Positions 7,673 through 19,200 of a DNA stretch of 64,000 bases are shown one piece after another. Each line of letters opens with the position of its first letter. Within the stretch, counting starts at the first letter, position 1. Origin of the DNA: Chitinophaga jiangningensis (GTDB taxonomy: Bacteria > Bacteroidota > Bacteroidia > Chitinophagales > Chitinophagaceae); the NCBI RefSeq assembly GCF_900142605.1, contig NZ_FRBL01000002.1:124001-188000 (forward strand), given 5' to 3'. Position numbers and translations under genes: made by a program. Under the pieces are notes generated by a model. The model did not search any database. It was not told the DNA's origin and was given only the letters and a program-made list of their open reading frames with translations.

Positions 7673-10519
7673 ATGAAATTTGTCCATATACTGTTTTACA
7701 CGCTATTAATTGCTGTGGCTAGTCAGGCGCAGAAAAAAGATAGTACCACCCTGGGGAGCATTCATGGGAATGTAAAAGATTCTGCCTATGACTTTGTACT
7801 TCCGGCTGCCACCATTGCGGTTTACAGGGCGGCTGATTCCTCCCTGCTCACTTTTCAGCTGACGGACGGTCTGGGTGATTTCCATATCGAAAAAGTACCG
7901 CTGGAACTACCGTTGAAAATGGTAGTTACCTTCATGGGATATCAACCTCATATCATTAAAACAAAAATTCAGGCATCCGAAGTAAAACTTGATCTTAAAA
8001 TAATTAACATGGAACGCGGGGCACATACATTGAAAGATGTAGTGATCACCCGGCCACCCGTGGAAATGAATGGCGATACGCTGGAATTCAATGCAGATGC
8101 CTTTAGGCTGGATTCTAACGCGGTAATCGAAGACCTGTTTAAGCGCCTGCCCGGCATTACTGTTTGGGGAGATGGGGCCGTCACCGTGAACGGTCGCACG
8201 ATCAGTAAAATACTAATCGACGGAAAAGAGTTTTTCGGCGGCAATATTAATATGGCACTGGAGAATATACCCAAACAGGCAGTAGACAAGATCCAGGTAT
8301 ACCAGCACACCAAGGATCCTACTGTACCCAGCACGGATTCCACCACAGATATTAATATAAAGCTCAAAAAAGACTGGAAAACAGGTAAATTCGGCAAAGT
8401 ATCAGCAGGGGCAGGCACCGATGACCGGTATGAGGCCGACCTGATGCTCAGTGGATACACTCCTAAAACACAGGTGGCGGTAGTAGCTGCCACCAACAAC
8501 ATCAATAAAAGTAGTAATAACCTCAACGATCTGTTCAATAATGGCTCCTACAAAAGTTTTTCAGGGATAGGTGCCTACAGGCCCGATTTTTCTCAAAGCG
8601 GCATACGCAAAACGGTAGCTGGTGGCCTGATATTCAGGAATGAATTCATTGAAGGAGGCAATGATTATAGTAAAAAAGATGCATTGGACGGCAATTTTAA
8701 AGTGGACCAGGGCTCTACCAGCAACCTGAACACCAATACCACCACTACCCTGCTCACCGCAGGCCAGTCACAAACCGCCTATGCAAACAACGCCAACAGG
8801 TACGATCAAACCACGATGAGTGGCAGCGTGCAATATGGCCAGATCAATGATAAACGCTCCCTTAACATTGTTGCAGATGGTTCGTATAACAACAGGGACC
8901 ATTCCAATATCAACAGTAGCAATAACTTTGGCACCAACCATGAAGCATTGAGCAACAGCACTAGCACTTCTACTGGCACCAGTGATACCCGCAGGCTCGC
9001 CCTGAATGTATCTTATGGCAGCAGGAATGGCTCTGTTTACACAGCCGACAGTAAACGGCTAATGTATACCGTCAATTACCGGCTTACTAATACCGGCGAC
9101 AATAGTATGTCAGACGGGGTCACTACTTTTAATTCACTGATCGATCATCAACGGAACCAATACTTCAACCGTCGGTACAACAACAACAGCAACGCCACAA
9201 GCCAGGTAGCGGATTTTAACATCAACAACCTGTCTCGGTTTATCCTGCCGGCATCCGTCAGGAAAAGCCTTTTGCTGAATATGAGTTTCAAAAATACAGC
9301 AGAACTCAACGGCAATAACAATAATGCTAATGTACTCGACTTTGATACCACCGGTAAGCGCTATCAATCAAATGCATACCTGTCCAACAGCACGAATGGT
9401 ACGACCATCAGAGAAGTACCACAAATCGAGATCAACCGCACTTTTTTCAAGTTCTTTGCAAACCGGTATAACCGCAGCATTACTTTTGCCATAAATGGTT
9501 CCCAGGAATTTTTTTTCATGAAAAATAATTCAGACAAAGCTTTTCAGAACCTGAGCAGACAGTATAGCAACTTCCTCCCAGGCGCCAGCATCAGGTGGAA
9601 TAAGTATGTCGATAACCGCAGTTACACCAGCTTTAACCTGGACTACAAGCAAGCCATGGCTTATCCAACTATTAACCAGCTGGCTCCGTTGATCGACAGC
9701 AGTAATGTGATGAACATCACCACCGGTAACCTGAACCTCGAATCAGTTAAAAGCCACGAAATAAAGTTTAACTACAATTACAACTCGCAATCGAGAGTGA
9801 ACACCTTTTTTTATGGCATTAACAGTAGTTACACCCTTACACCCAACGCAGTGGCAGACAGTACTATTTACGATGAAGATGGCAAAACCAGGCGCTACTG
9901 GATTAACGGTAACGGGCGTACGATATTTTACACCAATGCCTACTTGAAGAAAGGCCTGAAAATTCAAAAACACACCATTAGTGTGGAACCAAATTTTCGC
10001 TTTAGCAACGAAAAATTCTCGACATATGTGAACTCTATCAATAGTGAATTCAGTTCCAACAGCCTGGGCATGAGCCTTGCCGTTAATTACGAATGGCTGG
10101 ATAAATTCCGAGTGTCGCTGAAAGAAGACCTTTCGATGTCCACCTCCAAACAGAGCTATCGTAATAATACCAGTGATGCTACCAATAACTCCCTGGCGCT
10201 TACAGGATCCTGGCAAGTGTTAAAGGGCTTATGGGTGCAAAGCATGCTGGAGCGCAACACCAGGATCAGTACAGGCATTGAAGGCAACCGGTTTACTATC
10301 TGGTCCGCCAATGTTACTTATCGTTTCCTTAAAGGAAAAAATGCGGAAGTAAGACTGGCGGCCTTTGACATCCTCCATCAGAACCAGGGTTTACAGACGT
10401 ATACCAGTGGAAACATTATCCAGCGTTCACAGAACAATGTAATGCAGCAATTTTTCCTATGCACGTTTGCATATTATCCGCGATTTTTTGCACAGCGGTC
10501 GCCGAAGAAAGCACCGTAA
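7673..10519 (+). CDS. Outer-membrane beta-barrel protein, TonB-receptor-like (OMP_b-brl_3)
   Basis: This 948-residue protein has a signal peptide ending SQAQ and an N-terminal carboxypeptidase-regulatory-like beta-sandwich (about residues 28-115). A plug-like domain follows, with VITRPPVEMNGDTLEFNAD, LFKRLPGITV and LIDGKEFFGG. The remaining roughly 700 residues alternate aromatic beta strands and Asn/Ser-rich loops, as in a large barrel. The group resembles TonB-dependent receptors but often lacks a clear TonB box, and none is obvious here. The last barrel-like strand ends YPRFF and is followed by nine extra residues rich in Lys/Pro. Translational coupling with the beta-propeller gene upstream suggests a joint job in uptake or surface assembly; the substrate is unknown. 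Confidence 0.87.
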   Translation: MKFVHILFYTLLIAVASQAQKKDSTTLGSIHGNVKDSAYDFVLPAATIAVYRAADSSLLTFQLTDGLGDFHIEKVPLELPLKMVVTFMGYQPHIIKTKIQASEVKLDLKIINMERGAHTLKDVVITRPPVEMNGDTLEFNADAFRLDSNAVIEDLFKRLPGITVWGDGAVTVNGRTISKILIDGKEFFGGNINMALENIPKQAVDKIQVYQHTKDPTVPSTDSTTDINIKLKKDWKTGKFGKVSAGAGTDDRYEADLMLSGYTPKTQVAVVAATNNINKSSNNLNDLFNNGSYKSFSGIGAYRPDFSQSGIRKTVAGGLIFRNEFIEGGNDYSKKDALDGNFKVDQGSTSNLNTNTTTTLLTAGQSQTAYANNANRYDQTTMSGSVQYGQINDKRSLNIVADGSYNNRDHSNINSSNNFGTNHEALSNSTSTSTGTSDTRRLALNVSYGSRNGSVYTADSKRLMYTVNYRLTNTGDNSMSDGVTTFNSLIDHQRNQYFNRRYNNNSNATSQVADFNINNLSRFILPASVRKSLLLNMSFKNTAELNGNNNNANVLDFDTTGKRYQSNAYLSNSTNGTTIREVPQIEINRTFFKFFANRYNRSITFAINGSQEFFFMKNNSDKAFQNLSRQYSNFLPGASIRWNKYVDNRSYTSFNLDYKQAMAYPTINQLAPLIDSSNVMNITTGNLNLESVKSHEIKFNYNYNSQSRVNTFFYGINSSYTLTPNAVADSTIYDEDGKTRRYWINGNGRTIFYTNAYLKKGLKIQKHTISVEPNFRFSNEKFSTYVNSINSEFSSNSLGMSLAVNYEWLDKFRVSLKEDLSMSTSKQSYRNNTSDATNNSLALTGSWQVLKGLWVQSMLERNTRISTGIEGNRFTIWSANVTYRFLKGKNAEVRLAAFDILHQNQGLQTYTSGNIIQRSQNNVMQQFFLCTFAYYPRFFAQRSPKKAP

Positions 10520-10527
10520 CAGCTATT

Positions 10528-10556
10528 AAAGGAGAGGCTTCTGGTCTCTCCTTTTT
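10528..10556. terminator. Bidirectional hairpin terminator
   Basis: AAAGGAGAG and CTCTCCTTTTT form a stem flanked by A-rich and T-rich ends, between the convergent stops at 10519 and 10560. It can serve both strands. Confidence 0.75.
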
Positions 10557-10559
10557 CAT

Positions 10560-11255
10560 CTACCAAAAGCCCTGGGCCTTTATACTACCATTTTCTATCC
10601 CGAGCTGCCGCAGGAATTTTCGTGTATTACCCACCAGTTTTGAATTACCTGCGAGATAAAACACATAGTCAGTTCCTGTGGGCAGTTCTTCCAGGTAATT
10701 ATCCAGTTGCGTAAAGTAATCTTCGTGGCGGCAGATGGTATGTAAGTTAAGCCAGGAGTAGTTTTCAGCTACCATCTCTTTATGTGCAGGCTTGTTTACC
10801 ATCATGAAGCCGGTGGTGTTGGTATGATTACCTGCCAGCTGCTGTAATGCGCTAAAATGGCCGATTGCAGTATGATCCCCGATAAACACGGGGGTGGTGC
10901 CCGGTATGGGCGAGTGCCGTACGGAGTCGATAGAGGCGTAATACAGTTCGCTGCCTGCTTGCAACGTACGCAGCCATTGGCTGCCGCGGCCCGGGTGGCT
11001 ACCGTCAATAAACAGGGTACAGGTTTTGGTATCTACATCCCATCTGGCGGGCGTGTAGTCGCAGTAGTGAAAGTTACTGATCCGGGTGGCAATGCGTTGC
11101 GCGGCTGTCCAGTTTTCTGGTTTTGCCTGCGGCAGATGCAGGTCCAGCTCATAAAAATCGCCCGTTTCCCAACAGCGCACCGCCAGTATGGTGGCGGATT
11201 TAACGAAGATATTTTCGAGAAAGGATAGCTCCTTTTTTCTTGTTAGTGTTTCCAT
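10560..11255 (-). CDS. Siderophore-interacting flavoprotein (ferric-siderophore reductase family)
   Basis: The 231-residue protein is a compact member of the siderophore-interacting protein family, which uses FAD and NAD(P)H to reduce iron in imported ferric siderophores. Visible signs are the FAD-domain strand ARWDVDTKTCTLFID followed by GRGSQWL, the segment VFIGDHTAIGHFSALQQL at the nucleotide domain, DYVFYLAGNSKLV, and the typical ending IKAQGFW. I place the start at the ATG at 11255; six upstream residues in the open frame look unrelated. It follows an AraC-type regulator on the same strand after 59 bases, which suggests regulator and reductase are expressed together. Confidence 0.85.
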   Translation of the reverse strand: METLTRKKELSFLENIFVKSATILAVRCWETGDFYELDLHLPQAKPENWTAAQRIATRISNFHYCDYTPARWDVDTKTCTLFIDGSHPGRGSQWLRTLQAGSELYYASIDSVRHSPIPGTTPVFIGDHTAIGHFSALQQLAGNHTNTTGFMMVNKPAHKEMVAENYSWLNLHTICRHEDYFTQLDNYLEELPTGTDYVFYLAGNSKLVGNTRKFLRQLGIENGSIKAQGFW

Positions 11256-11314
11256 ACCACAAAGCAATCGCATTGTGCTGGTGGAAAATGGTACTGAAAG
11301 GGGAAGTGATTGGA

Positions 11315-12181
11315 CTATTCACGGAATTGCTTCCGGAACATCAACGCTGTGCTGCCGGTTACTTTTTTAAAGAGGCGGGTGAAATAACCTACGTCTTCAT
11401 AGCCCAGGTCGTAGGCGATTTCAGTAACGGTCATGCCCGTGTGATACAGCATGCGTTTGGCTTCCAGTATTACCAGCTGCTGGATATGCTGTGATACCGG
11501 GAGGCCGGTAATATCTTTTATCGTGTCATTGAGATGGGTGGCGGTAATATGCAGTGCGCCGGCGTAATCGGCCGGACTTTTCCACTCTTTAAAATGGTTT
11601 TGAAGCAGCTGCTGAAATTCCCTGTTGATGATGGCTGCGCGGGTAGTATGCTGGAAATCCGCGCCGGAATCGTCCAGGTTCTCGGCGATGAGTGCCAGCA
11701 TGGCTTGCAGTAAACCGTGCAGGGAAAGTGCCTTGAAACCGTTGTGCTGCTCATCTTTGAGGCGGGTCATGATTTCCAGTATTTCATCCAGTTGCTCCAG
11801 CAGGTCTTCCGCGGGCCGGAAGCCGGTGTTAGTCGCAAACCACTGATCGATATAGGGATTAAGGGCGGCAGGCATCAGCGATGTGTCAAAGCTCACCGTA
11901 TAGGCGCGGGCGTTAGTAACTTCTTTCAACTGGTGCACCTGCCCTGGCAGGATCATGAGGATAAACGCCCCTGACATCTCCACAGACCTGAAATCAATTG
12001 TACCATGGAAACGCCCGTCGAAACTGATAGCCAGCAAATAGTGATCATCGCGGTGAGGCGCAAACAGGTCGTGATTTTCGGACACCTCCGTCACCATATC
12101 CGCGTGGGTATGTATTTCTATTCCGGCCTTTACGTAGTCCGGTAATCTGTAATGAGGAATAGGCGCCTTTCTCGATTTCAT
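11315..12181 (-). CDS. AraC-family transcriptional regulator
   Basis: This 288-residue regulator has an N-terminal cupin-like sensing domain (VSENHDLFAPHRDDHYLLA, then ILPGQVHQLKEV). The C-terminal two-part helix-turn-helix spans about residues 190-285, with AKRMLYHTGMTVTEIAYDLG and GYFTRLFKKVTGSTALMFR. The family senses a small molecule and usually activates nearby genes. The start is taken at the ATG at 12181; the longer frame adds 23 unrelated residues. The downstream siderophore-interacting gene on the same strand makes it a candidate iron- or siderophore-linked regulator, by context only. Confidence 0.9.
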   Translation of the reverse strand: MKSRKAPIPHYRLPDYVKAGIEIHTHADMVTEVSENHDLFAPHRDDHYLLAISFDGRFHGTIDFRSVEMSGAFILMILPGQVHQLKEVTNARAYTVSFDTSLMPAALNPYIDQWFATNTGFRPAEDLLEQLDEILEIMTRLKDEQHNGFKALSLHGLLQAMLALIAENLDDSGADFQHTTRAAIINREFQQLLQNHFKEWKSPADYAGALHITATHLNDTIKDITGLPVSQHIQQLVILEAKRMLYHTGMTVTEIAYDLGYEDVGYFTRLFKKVTGSTALMFRKQFRE

Positions 12182-12285
12182 CCGGTAAAAGTAACACCTA
12201 TTGTTTTCCGATGTAACACCGGTTGCGCAAAGAACTTTTCCACAACCCACTTAAACCCGCCAGCAACAAGGATCTCCGCCAGCAA

Positions 12286-13053
12286 TTATTTTGATTTTTT
12301 CCAGATAGTATTGAATCCGCCAGTACAGCCCAGCGGTAATATTTCAGCTACCTGGCAGTCGAAAGTCTGTAACGATTTTATCTTTTTGGTAAGGAGTGAA
12401 AACGGAAATACATCTTCTACAAAATTGGTTTTGGAAAAACGGATGATCTCAAATTTATTAGCCTTTGCCAGTTGCTGCAAATCCTTAGTGGTAAAGAATT
12501 GTACGTGATCCAGGTTATCCGCCTGGGATTGTACCGTGGTACCTTTATAGCCCAGCATATGCTTGACTTTATTCACCACGGCCTGTAAGCGCGGGCTTTT
12601 ACGCAGGCGCAGCATGGGTTTGGTCACCAACACCTCCCGCGGGCCCATGCCGTTAGGCACGGTCACGATCAGGGTACCATTATCCTTCAGCGACTGATAA
12701 ATCGTGTGTAGCAATACACCAGGTTCGTGCAGGTGTTCGAGCACTTCGCTGCAAATGATCGCATCGTATTGCTGACCACTGGCAATTAATTCTTCCGCGC
12801 TGATTACGGCAAACTGTACATTGGGAAGGGTATTTTTACTTTGGGCTACCGCGATGGTTTTTTCGCTTACATCTATACCCAGCACTTCGTAGCCAAACTG
12901 ACCAAGGTGGCGGGTAATTACACCGTTACCACAGCCTACATCGAGGATCCGGGCGTTGGCAGGAATAGCAGATTGCAGGCTGTCAGTAATAAAGTTCAGG
13001 CGCTTAATATCGGTAATGCGCTCGTATTCATAAGTAATCTTGGGGGACATCAT
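12286..13053 (-). CDS. Class I SAM-dependent methyltransferase
   Basis: The 255-residue protein has the SAM-binding motif ILDVGCGNGVITRHLG (about residues 36-51) and the acidic end of strand 2 in VLGIDVSEKTIAVA. It continues with ICSEVLEHLHEPG and LIVTVPNGMG, as in the UbiG/Methyltransf_11 group. The acceptor is unknown; the layout resembles enzymes acting on lipids, quinones or glycans. Two adjacent ATGs (13053 and 13050) are possible starts. A twin hairpin lies 33 bases upstream of the start. Confidence 0.88.
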   Translation of the reverse strand: MMSPKITYEYERITDIKRLNFITDSLQSAIPANARILDVGCGNGVITRHLGQFGYEVLGIDVSEKTIAVAQSKNTLPNVQFAVISAEELIASGQQYDAIICSEVLEHLHEPGVLLHTIYQSLKDNGTLIVTVPNGMGPREVLVTKPMLRLRKSPRLQAVVNKVKHMLGYKGTTVQSQADNLDHVQFFTTKDLQQLAKANKFEIIRFSKTNFVEDVFPFSLLTKKIKSLQTFDCQVAEILPLGCTGGFNTIWKKSK

Positions 13054-13085
13054 GTAGCAATACTACAAAAAATTTGATTTTTATT

Positions 13086-13159
13086 TTCCAAATTATCCTG
13101 TGCCTTCGGCACAGGATAATTTGGAAAGAGCGGTGCCGATGGCACCGCTCTTTCCAAAT
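13086..13159. repeat. Twin hairpin with shared central arm
   Basis: Two perfect 19-bp hairpins overlap: 13086-13104 with 13108-13126 (loop TTC), and 13119-13137 with 13141-13159 (loop GAT). ATTTGGAA at 13119-13126 is used by both stems, and TTCCAAAT is at both outer ends. A decayed further unit seems present at about 13195-13248, where CTTTCCAAA and a CCTGC.ATGG stretch recur about 69 bases on. It stands between the end of the giant PKD gene and the methyltransferase start. Confidence 0.85.
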
Positions 13160-13273
13160 CTTAACAACAGCCTGCAATGGGTGATAGTTTCAGGGGTAGC
13201 CCACCGGTGGCCCCGCGCTTTCCAAAATTATAACAGCCCTGCGATGGCAGCCGCAGCTCCCTCCGAAAACAAG

Positions 13274-16200
13274 TTACCTCACTAACTCCACCCAGCCTTT
13301 ATACTGCCTGTCACCGCCACCAGGTAGTTTCAGCTTAATGATATAGTAGTAGGTACCTTCATTAAGGCCATCCCCATCCCATTGGTTATCATAATTCTTG
13401 CTTTGGTATACCTGGTTACCCCAGCGGTTGTAGATATATACTTCCGTATTAGGATACTGGTTGAGACCCGGAATAATCCATTTGTCATTTTTACCGTCGC
13501 CGTTAGGACTGATCACGTTCGGCACGAAAATCACATCATTGCCCCGGATGCGTACCAGCATGGAATCGGTGGTAACGCAGCCTGCGGCGGTGGTCATGCG
13601 GATCAGGTATTCCTGGTCGGCCGTAAGCGTGGCAATCGGGTTCTGCACAGTGGTACTGTTCAGTCCTGTGGCTGGTTCCCACAGGTAGGCCGTATTGCCG
13701 ATGTTACGCGCCAGCAACTGCGTCGGGCTATTCAGAACGGTGTTCACGGTGGAGAGCCGGATGCCCGGATGCGGTATTTCCACGGTAATGGTTTGGGTGA
13801 TACTATCTGCCAGGTTGCGGCAGGTTTGCGTTTGCACTACCAGCTTCACCTGATAGGTACCTGACTGACTATACGTAAATACCGGTGAAGCCGCGGTACT
13901 GGTGTGGCCTGCGTTATCTGACCAGCGGTAGGTAACGGGGCCGCTGCCGGTTACCAGCGACTGGTTAATGAATGTAATCGGTTCGTTCTGGCAGCTGGTA
14001 TTATAGTTGAAAGCAGCGGTTGGTTTCACAGTACCTGATACTGTAACGTTACCTGCTTTGAGCGTATTACAGCCCGCAGCAGTAAAGATATCAACTGTAT
14101 ATACACCGGCTGTCCTGGCCTGATAGAGACCGGCAGTGGCGCCGCCGATGGCATTGCCATTGAGATACCACTGGTAACGGGTACCACCGGTAGCAATTAA
14201 TGGTACAAAGGAGCCTTCACAGAAGTTGACACCATTAGGTACGCTGATATTTCCTGTTGGCACTGCATTAACAGTAACATTATAGGCATTATTTACAGCC
14301 GGAACAATACAACCAGCAGGAGTAATACCTTCCACCGTTATACGCCCTGTAACGGTGGTATTCTCACCTGCCGTAGCGCTGAAAGATGGTATATTTCCGT
14401 TACCGCTGGCACCCAGACCTATATCCAGGTTACTGTTTTTCCAGCTCCATTGTGTACCTGGCACATTGCTGGTCAGCATCACTGCCGGTACTGCCGTTCC
14501 CGCACATACGCTCATATCCGCAAGTGGAGAGGCGAGGGTTGGCGCCGGTTCTACTGTTACATTCAGCACCACGCTTGTGCTACAGCCTCTGTATGTTAGC
14601 AGGAATGTGTAAGGCACTACGACCGGGCTACTGGTGATGTTCACCAGTTTTTCATTGATGGTAACACTGCCGTTAGCATCTCTCAGGCCAACTATCGGTA
14701 TGGATGGTCTTGACCAGGTAATAACCGCTCCCGGATTATTGGTAGTGGCAGTATACGAAAAATTCGTACCGGAGCAAATTTCCGAAGGATTTGTACTACT
14801 GCTTAATTTCAGGTCAGGTCCTACAATCAGCACAACGTTTTGCGTATTTACGCATCCATTTGCATCCATGGAGTAGCTGTAAATCGCCCTGGCGATATCA
14901 TTGGAGATATTAACCAGCACTTCATCCGGACTTCCCACGCCGGAAGCAGCCGGATTTGCCAGTACAGCAGAACCATTTCTGGTCCAGCGGAAAACAGTTC
15001 CTGGCACATTCGCAGTAGGGGCATAACTAAACATGGTGTTATTACAAATATCAGGTGGCGATAGTGGGCTGGTCAGCGTAGGACGTGGTTTCACCTGAAC
15101 CTTCACCTCCGCGGTACTGATAACGCAGCCTGGCACCTGTATTGTATACACGTAAGTAACCGTAATTGTATTGCCTGTTGTATTTTCCAGCGTTTCGTTG
15201 ATATTACCGGTACCAGAGCCTGCAGGATTGGTGATACCAGGAACGGCGGCTCTCGTCCAGGAAAGCACTGCTGATGGCTGGTTGGTGGTGGCCAGGTACG
15301 TAAATGGTACATTACCACAGACCGGTTCCGGCATGGTAGTACTTGTAAGTTCTGCTGTTGGGGTGATCACGTAACCAAAATTAACTGCTGTACCTATGCA
15401 ACTACCTGCTGCCGGGGTTACCTTTATTAAAGCTGTTTGGTTCATCAGGGTATTGTTAACAGCCACAAACGAAGGGATAGTTCCGGTTCCACTCTCACCC
15501 AGTCCGATGGATGGGTCATCGTTGACCCAGTTAAATGTAGTACCTGTCACCGTACCAGTAAAGGCCACCGGTGCGGTGGTACCGCCGGCACAGATTACCT
15601 GGCTGCCCACGGCCGCAACGGTTGGTACCGGATCAACCGTGATGGTAAATTGTATGGGTGGGCCTGCACAACCCCTCTCCGCTGCCGTTACCGTGATGGT
15701 TGCCACTATTGGGTTTGCCGTATTATTCACCGGTGTAAACGCACTGATGTTGCCGGTACCGTTTGCCGCCAGGCCTATTTCCGGATGATCATTCGTCCAG
15801 GTATAAGTTGCGCTGGTAGCGGTAGATGCGAAATTTATATTATTCACCTGTACCCCCGCACATATTATTCTGTCATGTGGCTTAGTGATAACCGGTTCAG
15901 GATAGATTTCTACAAGGTCAGTCCCGGTTGCAGCACCCGCACTGGTTTGCACCGTCAGTGTAACCGTATACCTTCCTACTGCAGCATAGCTATGGGAAGG
16001 CGTTTGAAGCGTACTGGTATTACCATCACCAAAATCCCACAGGTACTCATTTATGGTAATACCTGGTGTTACAATGGTAGTACTGTTGTACTGGATCAGG
16101 TTACCGGTAATGCAGGAGGAAGTAGGGACTACATCAAAGTCCACTACGATGTCCGGATTTTTAGCTACTGTAAGTACCGTTGAAGCCACCGCATTGCACC

Positions 16201-19200
16201 CTTCTGCACTTGTGGCAGTCAGTGTAACCGTGTACGTTCCTGCCACGGCGTAGGTATGCTGCGGATTTACGTCAGTACTGGTTGTACCATCTCCAAAATC
16301 CCACAGGTAGGTCAGTGGCTGGCTTATACCTGTAGATGTGTTGGTAAACTGGAACTGCCCATTAGAGGCAGGTGCTATTACATTGAGCAGGAAACCGGCT
16401 GTTGGCGTGCTTTTCACGATTACATTCTGGCTGCTGGCAGTGCGGCAACCAGCCATACCTACAATATACAAGGTTACCGTGTAGATACCCGGAGCGTTGT
16501 AACTATGTACTGCATTTGTCGTGGTGGCACTTGTTTCGTCACCAAAATCCCAGATATAGGAATCACGGCCGGGTAATCTTGATGGAGAAATATTGGTAAA
16601 GGTAAATACATTACCATCCAGGCACTGGGCAGGGTTATCTACCGTAAATGCAGATTGACTGGCAGGCAGCACGTTTGCATTCACTACCTGGGTATTCGTA
16701 CAGCCGTCAAAATTAAGACTATAAGTGTATGGAACAGTGTGAGCCGTATTATCGGTTATCACCAATGTTTCATTGATACCATCGCTACCTGTTACAGCGG
16801 GATTACTGACACCGTCAATCAATGGCCTGGACCAGGCGAAAGTAGTGCCGGTTACCGTAGCAGAAGGCGCGTAAACGAATGGTGTGCCAGAGCAGATAGC
16901 CCCAGGGTTGAGGTCGGAATTTAATTCCGGTGTAGGTTTCACATTTACACTAACACTGGCATTACCTACACAACCCGCGGCAGTAAGCCGGTAGGAGTAG
17001 TTAACCGTAATTGGTGCGGAACTTAGGTTGGTCAATACTTCAGAAATAGCACCATTATCATTTCGTGCATCCTCCCTCACCGCCCTGTTGATGCTGCGCT
17101 CCCAGGTAAATATTGTTCCTGGTGTAGTAGTGGCGGGAACATAGTAGAACAGATCGCCACTGCATATAGCTCCGGCATCAGAAGAACTGGACAATACCGG
17201 AGTCGGTTTTACCGGTAAGGTTACCTGTTGCGTATTGGTACATCCATCGGCTGCCATGGTGAAGTTATATACCACACTTACGGTATCGGGTGTGGTATTA
17301 AACAGCGTTTCATTGGGATTGCCGGTACCGCTGGCTGCCGGGTTGGAAATACCTGGAACAGCAGCGCGGGTCCATGCGAAGGTAGTACCACCGGTAGCAC
17401 TTGTAGGTACGTAGCTGAATAATGCCTTGTCACAAATAGCAGTTGCCGACAGGTTGTTATTAAGTGTAGGCAGCGGCTTAACAGTGATAGTGGTAATTTG
17501 CTGCGGACCGGTGCAACCATTAGCCGAAGGAACTACTACAATATTTGCTACCACTGGCACTGCCTGTAAATTGGTAGCGGTAAACACCGGGATATCCCCT
17601 GTGCCGGCGGCAGGCAATCCGATTGCAGGATTGTCGTTGGTCCAACTGAAGATAGTACCTGCTACACTGCTACTTAGTACTATCGGCTGTGTAGGCGCAC
17701 CGGTACACAATACCTGTGGCGTAAGTGCATTTACGGAAGGAACCGGCCTTGCAGTAATAGTAAACGATTGCGGTGTACCTGCACACCCCTTGTACAACGG
17801 AACAACTGTAATAGTAGCCACATTGTTAACAGTGCCAGCGTTCTTCAAGGTGAAAGATGATATATTTCCAGTTCCACTTGCGGCCAGTCCTATGCTGGTG
17901 TTGTTATTGGTCCATTGATAGGTAGTCCCACCCAGCGGACTACTGAACACCACACCATTAGTAGCCTCGCCGACGCACCAAATTTGCGAAGCAGGCTGAT
18001 TAACTGTGGCCGTTGGAATCACCACTACCGATTGCCTAACTGACAACTGCAACCCGTTGTTGGTGGTAACGGTAAGCGTTACATCGTAAGTACCTGCAGC
18101 TGCATAAGTATAAGCTACGGTAGCACCGGTCTGTGCAGCACTACCATCTCCCAAATCCCAGGAATAAGCGACAATGTTATACCCTGGCGCCACCACAGAA
18201 CTATTCGTAAACACAAACTGATTACCGGTCAAACATTGCTCATCGTTGTTGATGGAAAACTTTGGTGATACATTCGGATCAATCGACACCAGTAACTGAT
18301 CGGTTTTCGTACTCACACATCCATTATTGCCCGTAACAGTGAGTGTAACAGTGTAATTACCACTCTGCATATATGTATGCACAGGATTTATTTCCGTGCT
18401 GGTACTACCATCTCCAAAATCCCAGAACCAGCTGACAGACTCACCCGCATCCACAATGGAGGCATCGGTAAACTGGAAAGTATTATTCACGTTTTGCGAA
18501 ATAATGCTGTATATAAAATTGGCAACAGGTGCAGGGGTTACATTCACAGTTCTGAAAGCAGAATCTTTACAGCCTGATGGCTCTGTATGTACCACCTTCA
18601 CGTTAAAAGTACCAGTAGCACCATAAACATGTGTCGGAGAAATTGCCGTAGCCGTAGTACCATCTCCAAAATCCCATAGATAAGTACCTGTATTGGTACT
18701 GTTAGTAAATACAAAGCTATTACCTGTAATACACTGGGTAGGGTTATTAATGGTAAAGCCGGCGCCAGGTAAAGGATTCACTGTGATATTAAAGCTATCT
18801 TTTGTTATACATCCTCCAAAAGAAGCCATCACTATTATCTTGGCGGTAGTGGCGGCACTGCCGCTGTTGACCGGCGTAAAGCTGTTAATGGTGCTACCAC
18901 TACCCGTTGCCGGCAAACCGATAGCCGTATTATTGTTAGTCCAGGTATAAGTAGCACCGGTAGTATTACCCGCGAAATTAAATGGTCCGACCACCACCCC
19001 AGGGCATGCTGTTACATTGGCCGGTTTCACCACATTTGGTGAAGGGTTGATAGTATAGGTAACATTCACCGGCAAACCATTTACGACTATGGGAGTACGG
19101 TCTTTAGGATTGGTATAAGTGTAAGTAGGAGTAAAGGTATAGGTGGCAGTACCTGCAGTGGGACCTGTATTGGTAAGTGTGGGACTGAAAGCCAGCACGC

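Noticed and set aside
13086..13159. Hairpins as ends of an insertion sequence
   Set aside because: No transposase lies between or near any pair, and stem sequences differ from place to place.
15437..16183. 248-codon plus-strand frame within the giant PKD gene
   Set aside because: Repetitive antisense of the PKD repeats; Cys/Arg-rich with no domain.
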